Positions 52,667 through 62,364 of a DNA stretch of 64,000 nucleotides are shown one piece after another. Both the position numbers and the translations under genes were made by a program. Location of the stretch: positions 1 to 64,000 of the forward strand of contig DATGZX010000361.1 in the NCBI GenBank assembly GCA_035296965.1, read 5' to 3'. Source of the stretch: DATGZX01 sp035296965 (lineage in GTDB: Bacteria; Planctomycetota; Planctomycetia; Gemmatales; Gemmataceae). Position 1 is the stretch's first letter, and every line of letters starts with the position of its first letter. The notes beneath the pieces were generated by a model. It made no database searches and had not been told where the DNA came from. It saw only the letters and a list, made by a program, of their open reading frames with translations.

Positions 52667-53851
52667 ATGGACATTTCCGCACATTTCAGCCCGTCGCCAC
52701 GCATCCTCCTGGGCCCGGGTCCAAGTGACGTGCACCCGCGTGTCCTGCGGGCCATGGCGGCGCCGCTGCTGGGCCATCTCGATCCCCAATTTTTGGAGCT
52801 GATGAATCAGACCCAGGAGTTGCTCCGCAAGACATTCCGGACGAAGAATCGCCTCACCTTTCCTGTTAGCGGCACGGGCAGCGCGGGCATGGAAACCTGC
52901 GTGGTGAATCTGATCGAGCCGGGCGACAAGATGGTTGTCTGCGTCAACGGCGTATTTGGCCAGCGTATGACCGACGTGGCGCAGAGGGCGGGAGCAGCCG
53001 TTACCACAATTGAACGCCCCTGGGGCGAGGTATTCGATCTTCAGCAGATTCGTGAAGTAGTGCAGAAGGTCCGCCCCAAAGTCCTGGGCATTGTGCACGC
53101 GGAAACGTCCACAGGCGCCTGGCAACCGGTGGGTGAACTGGGCAAGCTCTGCCACCAGTTCGACACGCTGCTGCTTCTTGACACGGTAACTTCGCTGGGC
53201 GGCGCCCCCGTGGATCTCGATGCCTGGGAGATGGACGCGGTCTACAGCGGCACGCAGAAATGCTTGAGCTGCCCGCCGGGGCTTTCGCCCGTTTCGTTCA
53301 GCGCGCGCGCCGTCGACGCGATCAATGCCCGCAAGACGAAGGTACAGAGCTGGTACCTGGACATGGGCATGGTGCAGCGCTATTGGGGCGAAGAGCGCTT
53401 CTATCATCACACCGCCCCCATTACCATGATCTATGGGCTGCATGAGGCCCTACAATTGGTCCACGAGGAAGGCTTGGTGGACCGCTGGCGGCGGCACCTG
53501 CGCAACCACCTCGCCCTCAAGACCGGACTGGCTGCGCTGGGGATTTCCTATGCAGCCGCGGAAGGCCATCAGTTGCCGATGCTGAACGCCGTGCGCATTC
53601 CGACCGGCATTGATGACCTGGCGACTCGCAAACGCTTGCTTTCGGAATTTGGCATCGAGATTGGCGGCGGACTCGGCGATTTCAAAGGCAAGGTCTGGCG
53701 CATCGGCTTGATGGGATTCAGCAGCCGTGCGAACAACGTCTTGCTTTTCCTGGCCGCGCTCGAGCAATGCTTGCAAATGCAAGGCGGCAAGGTACCGCCA
53801 GGGGCGGGAGTTGCGGCCGCCAATTCCGTCTATGCGGAGCAAGAACCTTGA
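52667..53851 (+). CDS. class V aminotransferase (serine-pyruvate/alanine-glyoxylate type)
   Basis: 394 residues. PLP-dependent. LLGPGPSDVHPRVLRAMAAP (14-33), SGTGSAGMET near 68-77, the cofactor Asp in LLLLDTVTSLGG, and SGTQKCLSCPPG with Lys198 as the Schiff base match the AGT/SPT group. Such enzymes transaminate glyoxylate with alanine or serine. The MITE-like element lies in its upstream region. HemB starts 20 bases downstream of its stop, probably in the same transcript. Confidence 0.93.
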   Translation: MDISAHFSPSPRILLGPGPSDVHPRVLRAMAAPLLGHLDPQFLELMNQTQELLRKTFRTKNRLTFPVSGTGSAGMETCVVNLIEPGDKMVVCVNGVFGQRMTDVAQRAGAAVTTIERPWGEVFDLQQIREVVQKVRPKVLGIVHAETSTGAWQPVGELGKLCHQFDTLLLLDTVTSLGGAPVDLDAWEMDAVYSGTQKCLSCPPGLSPVSFSARAVDAINARKTKVQSWYLDMGMVQRYWGEERFYHHTAPITMIYGLHEALQLVHEEGLVDRWRRHLRNHLALKTGLAALGISYAAAEGHQLPMLNAVRIPTGIDDLATRKRLLSEFGIEIGGGLGDFKGKVWRIGLMGFSSRANNVLLFLAALEQCLQMQGGKVPPGAGVAAANSVYAEQEP

Positions 53852-53871
53852 TCGTCAGGACGGATGACTCC

Positions 53872-54900
53872 ATGCTAAGAAATCCCGAACAGTTTTCTGT
53901 GGAACAGACATCCGAGGCATTTCCGACGATAAGGCCGCGCAGGCTCAGGCAGCATCCGTTGCTTCGCGAGCTTGTTCGCGAAACCTCTCTCAATGTCACC
54001 GACTTGATCTTTCCTCTCTTCGTTCGTCCGGGCCGCGACGTCAAGAAAGAGATTGCTTCAATGCCGGGCAACTTTCAGCTCAGCGTCGATCGTCTTGCTG
54101 ATGAAGTCGGTTCCGCAGTCGATCTCGGCGTCAAATCATTTATTCTTTTCGGTATTCCAACGTCGAAAGATGCAACAGGCTCGAGCGCTCTTGAGGAAGA
54201 CGGCATCGTGCAACTCGCGCTGCGTGCCCTTCGAGAGACCTTCAAGGACGCCGTGCTGCTCATCACGGATGAGTGCTTTTGTGAATATACCGACCACGGC
54301 CATTGCGGCGTCATGAGCACGGTGCGGGGCCGCCAGGACCTGGACAATGATGCCACCCTGCCGCTGCTTGCCGAGCAATGCCTCAGCCACGCACGCGCGG
54401 GAGCTGATGTGGTCGCTCCCAGCGGCATGCTGGATGGCATGGTGCGGACGATCCGGGCCGCGCTCGACGGCGCCGGATTCGAGTGGCTGCCCATCATGAG
54501 CTATGCCGCCAAGTACGCCTCGGGTTTCTACGGTCCTTTTCGCGACGCCGCGGAATCGCCGCCGCAATTCGGCGACCGCAATACTTACCAAATGGACCCG
54601 GCAAATAGCGCGGAAGCACTTCGCGAGGTTGCACTCGATCTTCAGGAAGGCGCGGATATCGTGATGGTGAAACCCGCCCTGGCGTACCTGGACATCATCC
54701 GGCTGGTCAAGGACCGTTTTGCAGTGCCCCTGGCCGCGTACAACGTGAGCGGCGAGTTCGCCATGGTAAAGGCCGCAGCCCAGCGAGGCTGGATCGATGA
54801 GCGCCGCGTCGCTCTTGAAATCCTTACGGGAATCAAGCGTGCCGGAGCCGACATGATCCTGACATACTTCGCCAAGGATGCGGCGCGCTGGCTGAAGTGA
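53872..54900 (+). CDS. hemB: porphobilinogen synthase (delta-aminolevulinate dehydratase)
   Basis: 342 residues. Condenses two 5-aminolevulinate molecules in haem/chlorophyll synthesis. Zinc-type active site cysteines Cys135, Cys137 and Cys145 (DECFCEYTDHGHCG) and Schiff-base lysines Lys214 (MSYAAKYASGFYGPFRDA) and Lys267 (IVMVKPALAYLD) are seen. ATG 53872 gives a normal length. It belongs to the haem pathway with hemL further downstream, the kinase gene lying between them. Confidence 0.95.
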   Translation: MLRNPEQFSVEQTSEAFPTIRPRRLRQHPLLRELVRETSLNVTDLIFPLFVRPGRDVKKEIASMPGNFQLSVDRLADEVGSAVDLGVKSFILFGIPTSKDATGSSALEEDGIVQLALRALRETFKDAVLLITDECFCEYTDHGHCGVMSTVRGRQDLDNDATLPLLAEQCLSHARAGADVVAPSGMLDGMVRTIRAALDGAGFEWLPIMSYAAKYASGFYGPFRDAAESPPQFGDRNTYQMDPANSAEALREVALDLQEGADIVMVKPALAYLDIIRLVKDRFAVPLAAYNVSGEFAMVKAAAQRGWIDERRVALEILTGIKRAGADMILTYFAKDAARWLK

Positions 54901-54929
54901 TCGCATAGTGTAGGGGAGAGGACCGAGCG

Positions 54930-56876
54930 ATGCAGCCCGGGCAAAAAGTCGGCCCGTTCGACATCGAGAAGAGGATAGGCAGCGGCGCCATGGGCACTGT
55001 CTACCGGGCGCGCTACCGCAAGACCGGCCAGCTTGTCGCCATCAAGGTAATTTCCCCGGGCGGAGGCGACAGTGAACTGGCCCAGGCGCGGTTCGAACGC
55101 GAAGCGGAAGTGCTCAAGCAGCTCAATCACCCCAACATCGTCCGCTTTTACATCGCGAGTCAGTTTCAGGGCGTGCCCTACTATGCCATGGAATACATCC
55201 AGGGGGAGCCGCTCGACCGCGCCCTGCAAAGGCGTGATCGACTTACCTGGGAAGAAACCGTCGAATGGGGCAAGCAGATCTGTGCGGCCTTGCAGCATGC
55301 CCACGACCAGGGCATTGTGCACCGTGATTTGAAGCCGTCCAATCTGATGGTCACGCCGGACGGCAACCTCAAGCTAACCGACTTCGGGATCGCCAAGGAC
55401 CTGGACGTCACCCAATTGACCGCGGCGAACGCCACGGTGGGCACGGCAGCGTACATGTCGCCCGAGCAATGTCGCGGCGAGAAAAACTTATCGCACAAGT
55501 CCGACCTCTATTCGCTCGGCGTGGTCCTTTACGAACTGCTGACCGGGCGTAAGCCCTTCAAGGCCGAGACCACCATCGACATGTTCCTGCAGCACGTGCA
55601 GGGATCTTTCGAGCGGCCCGCGCGCATCGCAATGGAGATCCCCGTCTGGCTCGACACGATTGTCTGCCAGCTTCTGGAGAAGAAGCCGGAACACCGGCCC
55701 TATGATGCAGCCATGGTTTCGCGGGCGCTCAATCAAGTCGCCGAGAAGGTGGCCGCGCTGCAGAGCGCGGGTGTGGACGTCGCAAAGGCGCGATTTGCCG
55801 ACCGGTCGCCGCGCGAAGGCAAACCCAGCAAGGAGGACAAAGCAGACGCTCGCAAGGTGCTCGCCGGTCTGCGCTCGTCCAGGCGGAAACTGCGGAAAAA
55901 AAAGCCCTTATATGAAAAAGGCTGGTTTCAGGCCATTGGCATCGTGTTCGTATTGTCCGCAGTTGGGGCCGTGGTCTATCAAGTCCTTCAGCCACCCAGT
56001 GCCGATAAACTCTTTCAGCGGGCTGCGGCCATGATGAGTTCTTCCGATCTCGACGGGAAGGACAAAGCGCGCGCGGGGCCCATCACAGACTACTTGCGTT
56101 ACTACGGGAACCGGACAGATAGCCAATCGATCCAGATACACCAGTGGGCGGACAGCATCGATATGGACTGGAAGTGGCAAACGCTGTCGAAGATGAGTCG
56201 CGAGGGCGACGAAGACGAGAAAAAACAAGCGCGCAACGCCCTCCAGAAGGAGGGCGAAGGGGAGCTGAATCGGGCGCGCGAGCTTTGGCAGAGTGTTGCA
56301 GAAGCCAAGCAGAAGCCGGACGGTCGCGCGTGGGGGCTTCTGGGGGAGCGGGGCCTGAAGGATCTCGATGACGCGGAGGAAAAAGAGAAGAAGTTACGCA
56401 CTGAAAGGATCAAGTCACGGAATTTCGATAGTAAACTCGAACTACCGGACGGTGCAGAGAAACTGGCAGACAAGGCCATGGCCTACGAGGATTTCGAGGA
56501 TTTCGCGCTGGCTTGTACATGTTGGCGCGAACTGAGGATCAATCATGGGAAGGATCTCGAATACCATCCTTGGACCATACTCGCAGCCAAACAGCTTCAT
56601 GAGTTGACACCCAAGCTTCCCAAGGACGACAAAGAAGAGGTTTCTGGCCGGCGTACGCTTCTCGATCGAAAACTGAAAGAGTTGACCACTCTGGAGCAGG
56701 AGCGGCCAGCCGTCGCGAGGAGCGTCTACAAAGAATTCATTGCTTTGTATAAAAACAGCTCCGATCCCGACGTTTTGAAGTTCGTAGCGCAAGCCAAGAA
56801 GGCTCTGGAGAAACCTCCGCCCAAATCAGACAAGGAAGCGCCAGGGCAGACGGGTTCCCAGGAATCACGCCGGTAA
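54930..56876 (+). CDS. transmembrane serine/threonine protein kinase
   Basis: 648 residues. Kinase domain about 10-270 with P-loop IGSGAMGTVY, Lys39 (VAIKV), HRDLKPSN (131-138), DFG (151-153) and APE-like MSPEQ (176-180), so all catalytic residues are present. A basic juxtamembrane region (RSSRRKLRKKKP, 316-327) leads to a single transmembrane helix (334-353). The outer part (about 355-648) is mostly helical and coiled-coil-like with many Lys/Glu, and has no recognised sensor domain. It starts 29 bases after the hemB stop, so it may be cotranscribed with hemB. Confidence 0.92.
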   Translation: MQPGQKVGPFDIEKRIGSGAMGTVYRARYRKTGQLVAIKVISPGGGDSELAQARFEREAEVLKQLNHPNIVRFYIASQFQGVPYYAMEYIQGEPLDRALQRRDRLTWEETVEWGKQICAALQHAHDQGIVHRDLKPSNLMVTPDGNLKLTDFGIAKDLDVTQLTAANATVGTAAYMSPEQCRGEKNLSHKSDLYSLGVVLYELLTGRKPFKAETTIDMFLQHVQGSFERPARIAMEIPVWLDTIVCQLLEKKPEHRPYDAAMVSRALNQVAEKVAALQSAGVDVAKARFADRSPREGKPSKEDKADARKVLAGLRSSRRKLRKKKPLYEKGWFQAIGIVFVLSAVGAVVYQVLQPPSADKLFQRAAAMMSSSDLDGKDKARAGPITDYLRYYGNRTDSQSIQIHQWADSIDMDWKWQTLSKMSREGDEDEKKQARNALQKEGEGELNRARELWQSVAEAKQKPDGRAWGLLGERGLKDLDDAEEKEKKLRTERIKSRNFDSKLELPDGAEKLADKAMAYEDFEDFALACTCWRELRINHGKDLEYHPWTILAAKQLHELTPKLPKDDKEEVSGRRTLLDRKLKELTTLEQERPAVARSVYKEFIALYKNSSDPDVLKFVAQAKKALEKPPPKSDKEAPGQTGSQESRR

Positions 56877-56894
56877 TTGGTAGTTGAAAGGGAA

Positions 56895-56992
56895 GTAGCT
56901 CGAGCTGGTAGCTTGAGCTGCGTGAAGATCGATACTTTGAAGCGTAAGTGGCTCAAGCTGGCAGCTTGAGCTACAAAAAGTGCTTGAGCTAC
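56895..56992. repeat. tandem hairpins with GTAG/CTAC ends
   Basis: Hairpin 1 spans 56897-56919 (arms AGCTCGAGCT and AGCTTGAGCT, loop GGT, one mismatch). Hairpin 2 spans 56951-56971 (perfect nine-base arms GCTCAAGCT, loop GGC). A third half-unit, GCTTGAGCTAC, is at 56982-56992. The cluster opens with GTAG at 56895 and two units end CTAC. It lies between the kinase gene and hemL. Confidence 0.75.
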
Positions 56993-57032
56993 GAGAAACT
57001 AGATCACGGATTGCCACAGTGAGACACTACCG

Positions 57033-58331
57033 TTGAAGCCAGTTCGTTCCCGCAGCCATGAAGCTTTTGAGCGCGCCTGCCGGCTCATTCCCGGCGGCGT
57101 CAACAGTCCGGCGCGTGCGTTTGGCGGCGTGGGCGGACAGCCGATCTTCATCGCGCGCGGCGAAGGACCCTATCTCTTCGACGTCGACGGCAACCAGTAC
57201 CTCGACTACGTCGGCTCCTGGGGTCCGCTTATCCTCGGCCACTGCCATCCGCGCGTTCTCAGGGCAGTCGAAGAGGCGCTCGCGCGCGGCGCGAGCTTCG
57301 GGGCGCCCACCGAACTCGAGACGCAACTGGCGGAAATGATCATTGATGCGGTGCCGTCGATAGAAATGGTGCGCATGGTCAGCTCGGGCACCGAAGCATC
57401 CATGAGCGCTATCCGCCTGGCCCGAGGCTTCACGGGGCGCGACAAGATCATCAAGTTTGCCGGCTGTTATCACGGCCACGTCGACAGCCTGCTCGTGCAG
57501 GCTGGCTCCAGCGCCACCACCCTGGGTGTGCCGAATAGCCCCGGCGTCCCCAGCGGTTGCACGGCGGACACGCTCGTATTGCGGTTCAACGATGGTGTGG
57601 GGTTAGCCCGCGCGTTCGAGGAGCATGGTCCGCAGATCGCGGCCGTGATCGTGGAGCCGGTGGTTGGGAACATGGGCCTCGTCTGCCCCCACGATGGATT
57701 TCTGGATGAGCTGCGCCGGCTCACCGAGGCACATGGCACTGTCCTGATCTACGACGAGGTGATGACGGGATTTCGGCTCTCCTATGGCGGCGCGCAGCGA
57801 CTGTTCCGCCAGATGCCGGACCTGACGATCCTCGGCAAGATCGTGGGCGGCGGCCTGCCGGTTGGGGCATACGGCGGCCGGGCCGACATTATGAAACACG
57901 TGATGCCTGCGGGTCCTGTGTTCCAGGCGGGTACCCTTTCGGGCAATCCCCTGGCCATGGCGGCAGGAATTGCCACATTGGAAGAGCTTCGCGATCATCC
58001 TCCTTACGGCAACCTCGAGCGACTGGGAGAACTGCTGGCGCGCGGCTTGGCCGAGGAGGCAAGCGCCAGCGGGATTCCCTGCCAAGTCAATCGCGTGGGC
58101 AGCATGTGGACGCTATTCTTTAACGATGGGCCGATCAGCGACTATGACTCGGCCCTCAAGAGCGACACCAATCGCTTCGCGCGCTTCTTCTGGGGAATGC
58201 TCGACCAAGGGATCTATTTGCCGTGCAGTCAATTCGAGGCGGCCTTCATCTCGGCGGCACACACGGAAGGGCATGTCAAACAGACTGTGTCGGCTGCTCG
58301 GAAGGTTCTTGCCGAAATTGCCACGGGCTAA
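57033..58331 (+). CDS. hemL: glutamate-1-semialdehyde 2,1-aminomutase
   Basis: 432 residues. PLP enzyme making 5-aminolevulinate in the C5 pathway, i.e. the step before HemB. Lys269 in LGKIVGGGLPVGAYGG is the Schiff-base Lys; VSSGTEASMSAIRLARG (117-133) and DEVMTGFR (241-248) match the family. A TTG at 57033 is used as start, as no ATG or GTG lies in frame near the fold start; the ribosome binding site is weak. Confidence 0.95.
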   Translation: MKPVRSRSHEAFERACRLIPGGVNSPARAFGGVGGQPIFIARGEGPYLFDVDGNQYLDYVGSWGPLILGHCHPRVLRAVEEALARGASFGAPTELETQLAEMIIDAVPSIEMVRMVSSGTEASMSAIRLARGFTGRDKIIKFAGCYHGHVDSLLVQAGSSATTLGVPNSPGVPSGCTADTLVLRFNDGVGLARAFEEHGPQIAAVIVEPVVGNMGLVCPHDGFLDELRRLTEAHGTVLIYDEVMTGFRLSYGGAQRLFRQMPDLTILGKIVGGGLPVGAYGGRADIMKHVMPAGPVFQAGTLSGNPLAMAAGIATLEELRDHPPYGNLERLGELLARGLAEEASASGIPCQVNRVGSMWTLFFNDGPISDYDSALKSDTNRFARFFWGMLDQGIYLPCSQFEAAFISAAHTEGHVKQTVSAARKVLAEIATG

Positions 58332-58362
58332 TGCGACGTTCAGAAATGGTGTTCCAAAAATG

Positions 58363-58409
58363 ACGCGAGGCGGCGGCAAAGTTACTCATGCCACCGCCTC
58401 GCGTTTTGT
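58363..58409. terminator. bidirectional intrinsic terminator
   Basis: Perfect 11-base arms (ACGCGAGGCGG at 58363-58373 and its complement at 58394-58404). An AAAAA run precedes and TTTT follows, so it can stop transcripts of hemL from the left and of the small minus-strand gene from the right. Confidence 0.8.
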
Positions 58410-58424
58410 ACAGTTGCTTGCAGG

Positions 58425-58622
58425 TCAGCTTTTCAGCCAGGCGTAGTGAGCGGGATTGCTCTCTCTGCTGTCCGCCTCGCCATCCTTCTTCTTCATCTCG
58501 TCGTGCACGACAGGGTGCCAGGCTATCTGGCGTTGGCCGCGGGGGACGTAATGTTCGCGCGCCCAGCGCCGCAGCCGCAACTCCTCGATCAGATCCAACT
58601 CCGACATCACACTGCTTGTCAT
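58425..58622 (-). CDS. small protein of unknown function
   Basis: 65 residues (MTSSVMSELDLIEELRLRRWAREHYVP...). The ATG at 58622 has GAGGAAAGG upstream, a strong site. The sequence is rich in charged residues and aromatic Trp/Tyr/His (WHPVVHDEM) and looks like a folded, conserved small protein rather than a shadow. Its function is unknown. It runs toward the shared terminator at 58363-58409. Confidence 0.65.
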   Translation of the reverse strand: MTSSVMSELDLIEELRLRRWAREHYVPRGQRQIAWHPVVHDEMKKKDGEADSRESNPAHYAWLKS

Positions 58623-58844
58623 AACCCTTTCCTCGACAACGGATAAACAACCCGATGGGTGGGGAGAGAATATAAAAAGTTATATCGGCTGAAGGCCCAA
58701 TTTCAAGGAACTTTTCCACTTTCTCCTGCGAGAATTTGCCGGACTTGAAGGATTTGCCGGCACTATTTCTCTGTATACTACGAACTTTGCGACTTTGCGC
58801 AAAAGGTTGACCTTTCCAGCCTTGCTTAATGCACCATTTGTGAA

Positions 58845-60275
58845 CTATTCCGGCAACAATAGATCCTCCTGGCAATCTGGAGAAGCTGGCTCTGTGGTCT
58901 TTGCCGACCGGCGAAACTCGGCATACCAAAGGCTCACGGCCAGGAAGCTGATCACACCAAAGCGCGCGCCAATCAGCGCCACCTTCGAACATGATTTCGC
59001 GGGAATATCCGCCATGTCGAACGCGAGCGGGAATGTCAAAAATGTCGTCAAGTCGAGCGCGACAACGGACCAAAAGATCGACCGGCGCCTTCCCGCGAGC
59101 GGAATCAGCAACGGCGTCAGCCAGACAATCCACTGCGGCGAGTAGAAGACCTGCAAAGCCACGAATACCAACAGTACGATCGCTCCGCAGCGCAGCATTC
59201 CCGCGAGGTCGCGGGGTCTCCTCCAGAGGAGGCAGCCGAGCACCAGCAGCAAGCTACCAGCCCGAAACAGGCCGCCCCACCAACCCGCCGCAAGAAATGT
59301 TGGGAGAATGTAGCCATAGAGCGTCCAATCTTCCGGCTCGCGCTTCAACTGGAAAGCCAATGGCGCCCAGACGGCCGCTGGGCCGGAGAGAAAAAGCGAG
59401 GGCAAAAGGAAGGCCGCCAGAGTTAGGGCATACGTGATCATCCAGGTCCACATGGCCTTGCGCTCTGCTGCGAGGTAGCGTACGAGGAGAGCCACGAGTA
59501 CAACGGGGTACAGCTTTACCATCGTCGCGGCTGCCATGAACACGGCCGAGGCGATGACGCGACGTCGTCCCAAGCAAGTGAAGCCGAGCGCGGTGAGTAG
59601 TGCCGGCACGATGTCGAAGCGTTGCAGCGAGAAGTAAAGCGTGGCGGGAAGAACGGCCAGGATCACAGGTCCCGACAAGCCTCCACCGGGTTCATAACCG
59701 GTGCGCAATACGAACATCAAGCCAAGCAAGCAAATGGCTCCCAAGGCGGCGTAGATTCGCGTCGCGAGCCTTAGTTGTCTCCAGATTGCTTTCTCGAAGT
59801 TGTCTCGCGGCGTGTGCTCCACCAAATCGTGGTAATCGGCATCTTGTATAACTGCTGGTATTCCTTGCCGTTCCGCTCCCGGGCCGAAAGCGAATCCCAG
59901 GCGGAACAAGAGAAGGCAGGCGTGGGGGTACTCGAGAAAGTAGGGAGATTCCGAGGGAGCGGTCGGTGCCCGTGCGTGCAATGAATTATTGAATTCTGCT
60001 TTGCCCACCGCTTCCGGCTGGTCCAGTCGGCCTGCCGTTCTTCCAAGGCTCGCGTTCAGCCCGCGCAGGGCGTATGCAGTCATGTCGTAATCGTCGTACA
60101 GCAAACGCCCCAGCCACGGCGCTCGCTGAGACGGCCCAAGCCGGCTCGGAGGTTGGAGCCAGACGATCAATGCGAAATAAACGAGCGGAACGAATAGAAA
60201 GACCCACCAGGCCCTATCGAGCCGCTCATAGATCGCCGCCGAACGGGACAGAAAATGCTTCACGAGTGATTGCAC
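58845..60275 (-). CDS. multispanning glycosyltransferase 87-like membrane protein
   Basis: 476 residues from a GTG at 60275. About ten to eleven transmembrane segments, with a soluble loop after the first (about 45-165) containing YDDYDMTAYALRGLN. The middle has FDIVPALLTALGF and a VKLYPVVLVALLVRYL segment, as seen in GT-C polyprenol-phosphate mannosyltransferases of family 87. It probably transfers a sugar from a lipid carrier in the envelope. The start is uncertain. It follows the other membrane gene by 28 bases. Confidence 0.75.
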   Translation of the reverse strand: MQSLVKHFLSRSAAIYERLDRAWWVFLFVPLVYFALIVWLQPPSRLGPSQRAPWLGRLLYDDYDMTAYALRGLNASLGRTAGRLDQPEAVGKAEFNNSLHARAPTAPSESPYFLEYPHACLLLFRLGFAFGPGAERQGIPAVIQDADYHDLVEHTPRDNFEKAIWRQLRLATRIYAALGAICLLGLMFVLRTGYEPGGGLSGPVILAVLPATLYFSLQRFDIVPALLTALGFTCLGRRRVIASAVFMAAATMVKLYPVVLVALLVRYLAAERKAMWTWMITYALTLAAFLLPSLFLSGPAAVWAPLAFQLKREPEDWTLYGYILPTFLAAGWWGGLFRAGSLLLVLGCLLWRRPRDLAGMLRCGAIVLLVFVALQVFYSPQWIVWLTPLLIPLAGRRRSIFWSVVALDLTTFLTFPLAFDMADIPAKSCSKVALIGARFGVISFLAVSLWYAEFRRSAKTTEPASPDCQEDLLLPE

Positions 60276-60303
60276 GAAGAGAACGATTCTCTCTGAAGTT
60301 TCG

Positions 60304-61767
60304 TCACGCGGCCCTGGCGTCAGTCGCGCGGTGATCAGCCTCGGGGAGTGCGGGCTGCGGCAGACGGCGGCGGTGCCAGTACCACAGAGCGAGCAAGCTC
60401 AGGAGCGCTGCGCCCTGGACCTGCCAGAACCAGGGGACCATGTGCTGCATCCAGGGCCCCTTGTGCCACATCAGCGCGCCCAGGACTGCTCCCCAGCCGC
60501 TGAGAACCAGGAAGGGGCGAGCATAGCTTGCCTGCTGGCGCAACAACAACGCCAAGACATAGTATCCGGGCGCCAGGAACGGCACAAACCAGCGCACGGA
60601 ACAGCAAGCGCCCGAGCTGTTGTTCGACGTCAGAGCATAAGCCAGCCACGTGCCGCCGCAGAACAGGACTGCCCAGATGACTTCAGGCAATTCTGCAACA
60701 CGCCGTCGCGCAAGAATCAGCACGGCGGGCAATGCCAGGAAGAGCGCGAGGTTATGCCCGAGGAAACCCCGTTTGCCAAGGAGTAAACCGAGCGCGTAGA
60801 GCGAGAAATCCAGGACACTGTGATGGTTCCACGTGCCCGTCATGTTCTCCGGCCCAAAGGAACTGCCAGGCCACTGCAAGTACTCAGCGACGGCGTTCGC
60901 CGGCTTGATGGTGCCGCCCACAAGGTAATTGATCACGTGGTGAAGCGCTAGCCAGGGCAAGGCCCCAAGGGCACAGAATAGCACGTCGCTGGCGCGCCGG
61001 CAGCGGAATGCAACCAGCGTAACAGTGCAGGCCAACAATACAGGCCCCGCTCCCAGGTCGAGCGAATAGCCCAGCCCGGCCAGCGTGCCAATTGCGGCGA
61101 GCCGGGCCGGGCCGGGTCGTCCCGCGCCCGCCTCCTTGGCCAGCCTCACCAAACCGACAAGGAGCAAGGCAACCACTGCAAGCAGCATGATGTGGTTGTT
61201 CACATGCCGTTCATAGGCGAGTGTCACGGTCGAGCAAGCAAAGCTTGCGGTCACCAGCAGCCCAAGAAACAGGCGGAGTTGCAGCATCACACAGAGGCGT
61301 AAGATGCACCAGACTGCCAGAACGTACGCCACGCCCGCGGAGGCCACGTTCATCCAGTAGCAAAAGCGATCGGGATGCTCCCGGGCCCTGAGCCCGGTCA
61401 GCCACTGCACGACTTGATAAACGCCCGCCAGTAGTACGGCGGGAACGGGCGACTTGTCGGAATAGTAGTGCCCATGAATGAGGAGCTTGTCCCCAGTGCC
61501 GTGCTCCAGCAGACCTGGCGCGTCTTTCCCATAGGGAGCTGGTCCATCTGGTTGACGTGGCACGTCGACGAAAACCGAGTGATCGATCGCCAGCGTGTGA
61601 TAATCGACGAGACACTCGACCGTTGCCAGCCGGCTGCCGTCATTCCAGGCACCGGCATACGAACGTGCGCCGAGGAATGCAATAAGGGCGGCCAGTCCGA
61701 TGACGCCAACTTCCGCGACGGGCCTGTGCCACGCCCATCTTTGCGTTCCAACCGTTCCGCCCGCCAT
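60304..61767 (-). CDS. multispanning membrane protein, glycosyltransferase-like
   Basis: 487 residues, about ten hydrophobic helices. The first outer loop holds DYHTLAIDHSVFVDVP and the charged motif HYYSDKSPVPAVLLAG, a layout shared by GT-C type glycosyltransferases and related planctomycete membrane proteins. Start ATG 61767 has GGAGGG seven bases upstream. The exact reaction is unknown. It is cotranscribed with the GT87-like gene by its 28-base spacing and with the NTF2-like gene at 98 bases. Confidence 0.75.
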   Translation of the reverse strand: MAGGTVGTQRWAWHRPVAEVGVIGLAALIAFLGARSYAGAWNDGSRLATVECLVDYHTLAIDHSVFVDVPRQPDGPAPYGKDAPGLLEHGTGDKLLIHGHYYSDKSPVPAVLLAGVYQVVQWLTGLRAREHPDRFCYWMNVASAGVAYVLAVWCILRLCVMLQLRLFLGLLVTASFACSTVTLAYERHVNNHIMLLAVVALLLVGLVRLAKEAGAGRPGPARLAAIGTLAGLGYSLDLGAGPVLLACTVTLVAFRCRRASDVLFCALGALPWLALHHVINYLVGGTIKPANAVAEYLQWPGSSFGPENMTGTWNHHSVLDFSLYALGLLLGKRGFLGHNLALFLALPAVLILARRRVAELPEVIWAVLFCGGTWLAYALTSNNSSGACCSVRWFVPFLAPGYYVLALLLRQQASYARPFLVLSGWGAVLGALMWHKGPWMQHMVPWFWQVQGAALLSLLALWYWHRRRLPQPALPEADHRATDARAA

Positions 61768-61865
61768 CGCGCTGCCCTCCGTGGCACTTGTCCGAGCAGG
61801 CGTAGAGTAGCGTAGATGGGCCGACCAGAAAAGATGAAAGCTGGATCGAAGACCGGCTGCGCGCG

Positions 61866-62324
61866 TCAATTCGACGTGTGATCGTGGATGATCCGCCAGC
61901 CTTCTGGAAATTTCTTGAAAACTAGCGTGAATTGGCCTCCCAGTGTTTCCTTGCTGTTGACCACCTTCCAGCGGCCACGCACAAAGGCGCTCTCCGGTCC
62001 TAGTGTCTCGATCTCGATCTCGCTGAACGACAGCTTGCCCATTTCCCGGCCTTCCGACTGGTAGCGTTTGCGATAGCGCTGCATCGTCGCGTCCCAGCCG
62101 TGCGTCCGGTCTTTCCCAGAAGAAAACGTCAGGTCCGGCGATTTCCAGTAGCCGTCCATGAACCCTTCGAGGTCGCCCTTATTCCAGGCCTTGGCCTGGT
62201 CGTCCAGCACGCGCCGAATGGCGGCCTTGGGGCCCTCGGGGGGCGCAGCCGCCGCCAGGAACACCAACACGCAGATCCCCACGGCAACCTTCCACCCGGC
62301 AATGTAACAATGCGATTTGCGCAC
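61866..62324 (-). CDS. secreted NTF2-like (DUF4440/SnoaL-type) protein
   Basis: 152 residues from GTG 62324 with GGAGAGGG upstream. A signal peptide (VAVGICVLVFLAAAA) precedes one NTF2-like cone domain: AIRRVLDDQAKAWNKGDLEGFMDGYW, RTHGWDATMQRYRKRY, and the strands FTLVFKKFPEGWRIIHDHTS. Catalytic or binding function cannot be assigned. 40 bases after the altronate dehydratase gene. Confidence 0.8.
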   Translation of the reverse strand: MRKSHCYIAGWKVAVGICVLVFLAAAAPPEGPKAAIRRVLDDQAKAWNKGDLEGFMDGYWKSPDLTFSSGKDRTHGWDATMQRYRKRYQSEGREMGKLSFSEIEIETLGPESAFVRGRWKVVNSKETLGGQFTLVFKKFPEGWRIIHDHTSN

Positions 62325-62364
62325 AGCTTGACCCTCTCCAAGAAATATCCGTGGCCTTTCAGCC

